Source: Holdemanella sp. MSK.7.32
Lineage (GTDB): Bacteria > Bacillota_I > Bacilli_A > Erysipelotrichales > Erysipelotrichaceae
NCBI RefSeq assembly: GCF_024460475.1
Contig: NZ_JANFYN010000017.1
Location: 1 to 44,982 of the forward strand
Length of the DNA: 44,982 bases
Direction of reading: 5' to 3'
The position numbers and the translations under genes were made by a program. This document shows, in pieces, positions 43,404 to 44,982 of this stretch. Each line of letters begins with the position of its first letter. The first letter of the stretch is position 1. Below the pieces are notes generated by a model. It worked only from the letters and a program-made list of their open reading frames with translations, did no database searches and had not been told where the DNA came from.

Positions 43404-43949
43404 CTATTCTCCTTCAAATAATTCTTCACTATTGTTTCTAGTTTGAGGTAGTTCCGGCAATTCTTTTAGATCTTCCAATTGAAAAGCATCCAAGAATTCA
43501 TCGGTTACACGATATAATAAGGGCTTTCCAATCGCATCTAAACGATCTTTTGCTTCAATTAAGCCACGAGCCACTAATTTCTTTAACATCATTTCACAAT
43601 TTACACCACGAATCTCTTCAATTTCAACACGCGTAATCGGTTGTTTATAAGCAATAATAGCTAAAGTTTCCATGGCAGCCTGTGAAAGGGTGGGTTGTTT
43701 ATATTCTTCAAATAATTGTTTGCCATAAGGATATACAAATTCTTTTGTGACAAACTTAAAACGATTCGCATATTCTACAAGTTCAATTCCTTTTGAAGAA
43801 CTCGAATATTCTTTTTTTAACGCATCCAATAAGACACGTATATCATCCATTTCTAAATTTTGTAGACCATGCATCATCTGGTCCATAGTCAAGCCTTCTT
43901 CTCCACTTAAGAATAAAAGGCCTTCTAATATCGCTTTCGCATTATCCAT
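43404..43949 (-). CDS. scpB: Segregation and condensation protein B
   Basis: A 181-residue winged-helix kite protein that forms condensin with ScpA and Smc. The block QAAMETLAIIAYKQPITRVEIEEIRG is diagnostic. It starts one base after the scpA stop. The acidic C-terminus (NNSEELFEGE) is normal for the family. Confidence 0.95.
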   Translation of the reverse strand: MDNAKAILEGLLFLSGEEGLTMDQMMHGLQNLEMDDIRVLLDALKKEYSSSSKGIELVEYANRFKFVTKEFVYPYGKQLFEEYKQPTLSQAAMETLAIIAYKQPITRVEIEEIRGVNCEMMLKKLVARGLIEAKDRLDAIGKPLLYRVTDEFLDAFQLEDLKELPELPQTRNNSEELFEGE

Positions 43950-43950
43950 T

Positions 43951-44682
43951 CTACAAATCCTCTCTTGCGACCCAAATCATTTGCGTCTCATCAATGGAAT
44001 ACGTCATCCATTTTTCATGTATTAAATCTAATATCGATAAAAAAGTCACAATCACCATATGTAAGCTTGTACAATCTGCACATAGATTTTGAAATGAAAT
44101 AGACCCCTCAAGATGTTTCATTCTCTCTTTGATTTGTACTGCTCTTTCTTCGATTGATAATTCTTTGATTGTGATCTTTGTTTCATACGGTTGTAAAAGC
44201 TCCATGCGCACAATACAATGGCGCATTGCCTTCATTAAATCATAAGGTGATTGTGCTTCTAAAGTATCACTTTCAACAGGTACTTTCCATTCTTCCACTA
44301 AACTAGAAACGGGACGCGAAAAATGCAGTTGTCTTTGTTCGTAATCTTCCTTTAAGGCTAGACTTACTTCTTTATATCTTTGATACTCTAATAATCTTGC
44401 GACCAGTTGATCACGCTGATCTTCTTCATATTCTTCTTCTACTTCAACCGTTTCTCTTGGCAGAAGTTTCTTTGACTTATATGCGATAAGACTTGCCAAC
44501 TCTGACAAATATTCGCTAGCTACTTCTAGATGCATATTTTGCATGGCATGAATATAATCAATATATTGTGTTGCCAAAACATTCATATCTAAGTCAAACA
44601 GATCCAATTTATTTTCTTTGATCAAATGCAGCATCAGATCCAAAGGACCTTCGAACTGATCTAACGTTATTAAAAAATCCAT
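43951..44682 (-). CDS. scpA: Segregation and condensation protein A
   Basis: A 243-residue kleisin of the Smc-ScpAB condensin. FEGPLDLMLHLIKENKLDLFD near the N-terminus and ASEYLSELASLIAYKSKKLLP identify it. The start is ATG 44682 (MDFLITLDQF) behind GGGTGAT; the open frame continues upstream without a ribosome site. Confidence 0.95.
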   Translation of the reverse strand: MDFLITLDQFEGPLDLMLHLIKENKLDLFDLDMNVLATQYIDYIHAMQNMHLEVASEYLSELASLIAYKSKKLLPRETVEVEEEYEEDQRDQLVARLLEYQRYKEVSLALKEDYEQRQLHFSRPVSSLVEEWKVPVESDTLEAQSPYDLMKAMRHCIVRMELLQPYETKITIKELSIEERAVQIKERMKHLEGSISFQNLCADCTSLHMVIVTFLSILDLIHEKWMTYSIDETQMIWVAREDL

Positions 44683-44701
44683 ACTATCACCCATATTAGT
44701 C

Positions 44702-44752
44702 ATTATAACAAATTTTAAAAAGCTTTTCATCTCTAACGAGTAATGTTAGAAT
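44702..44752. promoter_or_regulatory. Divergent promoters of scpA and the exported-protein gene
   Basis: For scpA the minus strand has TATAAT (44707-44702) with no strong -35. For the plus-strand gene TTTTCA (44724-44729), a 17-base spacer and TAGAAT (44747-44752). Confidence 0.5.
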
Positions 44753-44772
44753 AATTAGACAGGAGGTATGTC

Positions 44773-44955
44773 ATGCGTAGAGCCATTCTCTTTTTAATTT
44801 TTGCGTTGTTTTTAGCGATGGTCATTCAGCCAAATTTAAATAAACAAATTAAAGAAAAATCAAAAATCGATGTTCCTGAACAAACGAATTCGACAATTAT
44901 TACCAATGATACAGTTGACAATTCGCGCGGTAGTTCGACAGTTGTAAAATCGTAA
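44773..44955 (+). CDS. Start of an exported protein, possibly frameshifted D-Ala-D-Ala carboxypeptidase-like gene
   Basis: An ATG behind AGGAGGT opens a 60-residue frame with a signal-like segment (MRRAILFLIFALFLAMVIQP) and a polar tail ending at TAA 44953. One base away in phase, the sequence after 44946 reads KIVNTPNVAYVA to the window end. This resembles the start of a penicillin-binding carboxypeptidase domain. One extra A in the AAAA at 44946-44949 would fuse the two as STVVKIVNTPNVAYVA. It may be a short real gene, a broken gene or a sequencing slip; the window edge prevents a decision. Confidence 0.5.
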   Translation: MRRAILFLIFALFLAMVIQPNLNKQIKEKSKIDVPEQTNSTIITNDTVDNSRGSSTVVKS

Positions 44956-44982
44956 ATACTCCAAATGTCGCTTATGTAGCGC

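Overview
The window looks like chromosome of a low-GC Bacillota, most likely Erysipelotrichia-like. This rests on AT-rich codon use, strong AGGAGG-type ribosome sites, a MurT/GatD lipid II amidation pair, a tandem hisS-aspS operon under a T-box, and the gene order nusB-xseA-xseB-ispA-dxs-tlyA-recN. Genus cannot be read from the sequence alone. Nearly all genes after 10 kb are on the minus strand and tightly packed; most junctions overlap or are within 10 bases.

Region 1 (1 to about 9,745) is one side of a Tn7-like transposon. It has a core of tniQ-tnsA-tnsB-tnsC with intact catalytic residues. A divergent two-gene unit encodes a 400-residue protein derived from an ISL3-family transposase whose acidic residues appear lost, plus a 72-residue SH3/KOW-like protein. 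Cargo is a MATE efflux pump of visibly higher GC, an XRE regulator and a small membrane protein. Beyond tnsC lies a long end with eight recognisable TnsB-type sites, mostly 45 bases apart and then 20 bases apart near the tip. The other end is not in the window. A decayed copy of the tnsC terminator followed by two site-like repeats, also 45 bases apart, sits behind the MATE gene. The inactive-looking ISL3 protein, placed where target-selection genes usually sit, is the best candidate for something new.

Region 2 (about 9.75 to 13.2 kb) holds an orphan terminator, a pair of 40-base direct repeats and a short surface or secretion cluster: a small membrane protein, a patatin-like lipase, a lipoprotein and a secreted EndA-type nuclease.

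Region 3 (13.2 to 31.3 kb) is housekeeping: murT-gatD (cell wall), divergent purB, then metalloprotease, mrp, a Xer recombinase, tRNA methyltransferase, dinB, recN, tlyA, dxs, ispA, xseBA, nusB, a 5'-nucleotidase, an Asp23-family protein, ribF and truB.

Region 4 (31.3 to 34 kb) holds a structured RNA of about 154 bases with its own strong promoter, closing helix and U-run (6S-like or a leader), an HD-domain hydrolase, and an AAA-ATPase/PD-(D/E)XK protein that looks like an accessory insertion.

Region 5 (33.9 to 45 kb) has aspS-hisS under a T-box with an overlapping GAC/CAC specifier, yebC, phoH, rpsU, murE, mtaB, rsmE, rluB, scpB and scpA. At the edge is a divergent exported-protein start that may be frameshifted.
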